Source of the DNA: Actinomycetota bacterium
GTDB taxonomy: Bacteria; Actinomycetota; Thermoleophilia; Solirubrobacterales; Solirubrobacteraceae
Length of the DNA stretch: 5,381 nt
Reading direction: 5' to 3'
Assembly: GCA_903970315.1 (NCBI GenBank)
Contig: CAJCIJ010000191.1
Coordinates: 1-5,381 of the forward strand
Shown: one piece after another, positions 4,713-5,381 of the stretch
How positions within the stretch are numbered: the first letter of the stretch is position 1
Layout: each line of letters begins with the position of its first letter
Made by a program: the position numbers and the translations under genes
The notes under the pieces: model-generated
Told to the model about the DNA's origin: nothing
What the model saw: the letters and a program-made list of their open reading frames with translations, nothing else
Database searches by the model: none

Positions 4713-5381
4713 GACAGCGCGGCGCGGGCGCGGCGGCGAAGCGTTGTCGTCGCGATATCGCGCACCACAGCGATGTTGCGGCTTGAACTCCGGTGGCACT
4801 CGTCGAGCACGGTGTCCAGGGCGCCGAGGAACGTGCGTGCCTCGGCCTCCGACAGGGTCAGGGGAGGCAGCAGCTTGATGACGTCGTTCTTGCCCGCCGC
4901 CATCGTGATGATGCCGTGGTCGCGGTGCAGGGGGATGACGATGAGCTGGGGGAACAGCCCCTCGCTGGCCATGTGGATCAGGCGCCAGTTCAGGCGTGCT
5001 GCGCGCGCCTTGGGCGCGCCGAGTTCAATGCCCATCATCAGGCCGCAGGCGCGGATCTGGGAGACCATCTCATACCGGCTCCGCATGTCCTCCAAGCCCT
5101 CGCGGAGCACGGCGCCGACGCGCTGGACCTGCTCGAGCAGGCCGTCGCGCTCGATGATGCGCAGGGTGGCAAGCCCGGCGGCCATCGAGAGGCGGTTTCG
5201 CCCGAACGTGGACTGGTGGACATAGCTTCGCTCAAGCGTTCCGACGGCGTCCTGAAAGATTGCTCTGCGGGTGGTCATGGCGGCGACTGGCATGTAGCCG
5301 CCGGAAAGCGCCTTGCCGACGAGCACGAAGTCGGGCTCCAGGTTGGAGTGCTCCAGGGCAAACCACTTCCCGGTCCGCCCC
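4709..5381 (-). CDS. Class III PLP-dependent aminotransferase, C-terminal part (start outside window)
   Basis: The visible 223 residues are the C-terminal half of a fold-type I, class III (ornithine/acetylornithine/GABA-type) aminotransferase. The fragment opens with GRTGKWFALEHSNLEPD, which follows the usual position of the QTGxGRTG segment. Then PDFVLVGKALSGGYMPVAA carries the PLP Schiff-base lysine, visible residue 23 (codon 5314-5312). HQSTFGRNRLSMAAG contains the Ser/Thr-Phe-Gly-x-N phosphate-contact loop, then the long helix to LEQVQRVG, and a C-terminal domain with IRACGLMMGIEL and IIRLLPPL-like (VIKLLPPLTLSEAEA) strands. These enzymes move an amino group between an amino donor and a keto or aldehyde acceptor; the substrate cannot be read from this half. 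The last 30 or so residues are Arg-rich. Its TGA overlaps the next gene's GTG (GTGA), which makes it the upstream member of the four-gene operon. The operon promoter lies beyond the right edge. Confidence 0.95.
   Translation of the reverse strand, partial: GRTGKWFALEHSNLEPDFVLVGKALSGGYMPVAAMTTRRAIFQDAVGTLERSYVHQSTFGRNRLSMAAGLATLRIIERDGLLEQVQRVGAVLREGLEDMRSRYEMVSQIRACGLMMGIELGAPKARAARLNWRLIHMASEGLFPQLIVIPLHRDHGIITMAAGKNDVIKLLPPLTLSEAEARTFLGALDTVLDECHRSSSRNIAVVRDIATTTLRRRARAALS

Noticed and set aside
3609..5225. A 538-codon open frame on the plus strand, the longest in the window
   Set aside because: It lies opposite the SDR and aminotransferase genes, whose motifs are unmistakable. The translation is low-complexity and Gly/Arg/Val/Ala-rich with no domain. 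Long antisense frames are expected in high-GC codon-biased DNA.
1..5381. CRISPR arrays, tRNA/rRNA genes, IS ends, att sites or a defence system
   Set aside because: No array-like spaced repeats, no tRNA-like cloverleaf or CCA context, no transposase or integrase and no terminal inverted repeats were seen. The only repeats are the two short tandem repeats and small hairpins listed. The ParA/FHA pair alone is not enough to call a defence or partition system.

Overview
This is a high-GC, gene-dense bacterial chromosomal fragment with eight protein-coding genes, two of them cut by the window edges. I see no rRNA, tRNA, CRISPR array, IS element or phage gene. GC-rich codon use, short intergenic gaps, a Lys/Arg-light lipoprotein signal and two starts that look leaderless (a -10-like hexamer 8-10 nt before the ATG, no Shine-Dalgarno) suggest a high-GC actinobacterium. 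The FHA/zinc-ribbon, SRPBCC and lipoprotein types are reminiscent of Thermoleophilia (Solirubrobacterales-like). That placement is inference from style, not from a marker gene.

Left block (1-1848). Two minus-strand genes encode a zinc-ribbon/FHA protein (490-1080) and, 135 bp downstream, a ParA/MinD-type ATPase (354 to the left edge). An SRPBCC/START-like protein (1288-1848) is divergently transcribed. The gap between the divergent genes (1081-1287) holds a candidate -10 box on each strand and a small inverted repeat between them. Middle (1862-2464): a lipoprotein gene starts 13 nt after the SRPBCC stop; its likely -10 hexamer overlaps that stop codon.

Right block (2498-5381, all minus strand). 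Read in the direction of transcription, this is a class III aminotransferase (start outside the window), an extended SDR/3-beta-HSD-like oxidoreductase, an acetoacetate-decarboxylase-like protein and an OsmC-family peroxiredoxin-like protein. All three junctions are 4-nt stop/start overlaps (GTGA, ATGA, ATGA), provided the GTG start of the SDR gene is real. The set therefore reads as one translationally coupled operon. Transamination, ketone/alcohol redox and beta-keto-acid decarboxylation-type folds suggest a small-molecule or lipid-modifying pathway, but no substrate can be named from the sequence.

The lipoprotein gene and the operon converge at 2465-2497. That gap holds a 17-bp tandem duplication that includes the stop codon, and a GC hairpin that could act as a shared terminator. 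The points most worth checking are the coupled operon, the non-canonical active-site region of its decarboxylase-like member, the repeat-encoded N-terminus of the SDR, and the leaderless-type promoters.
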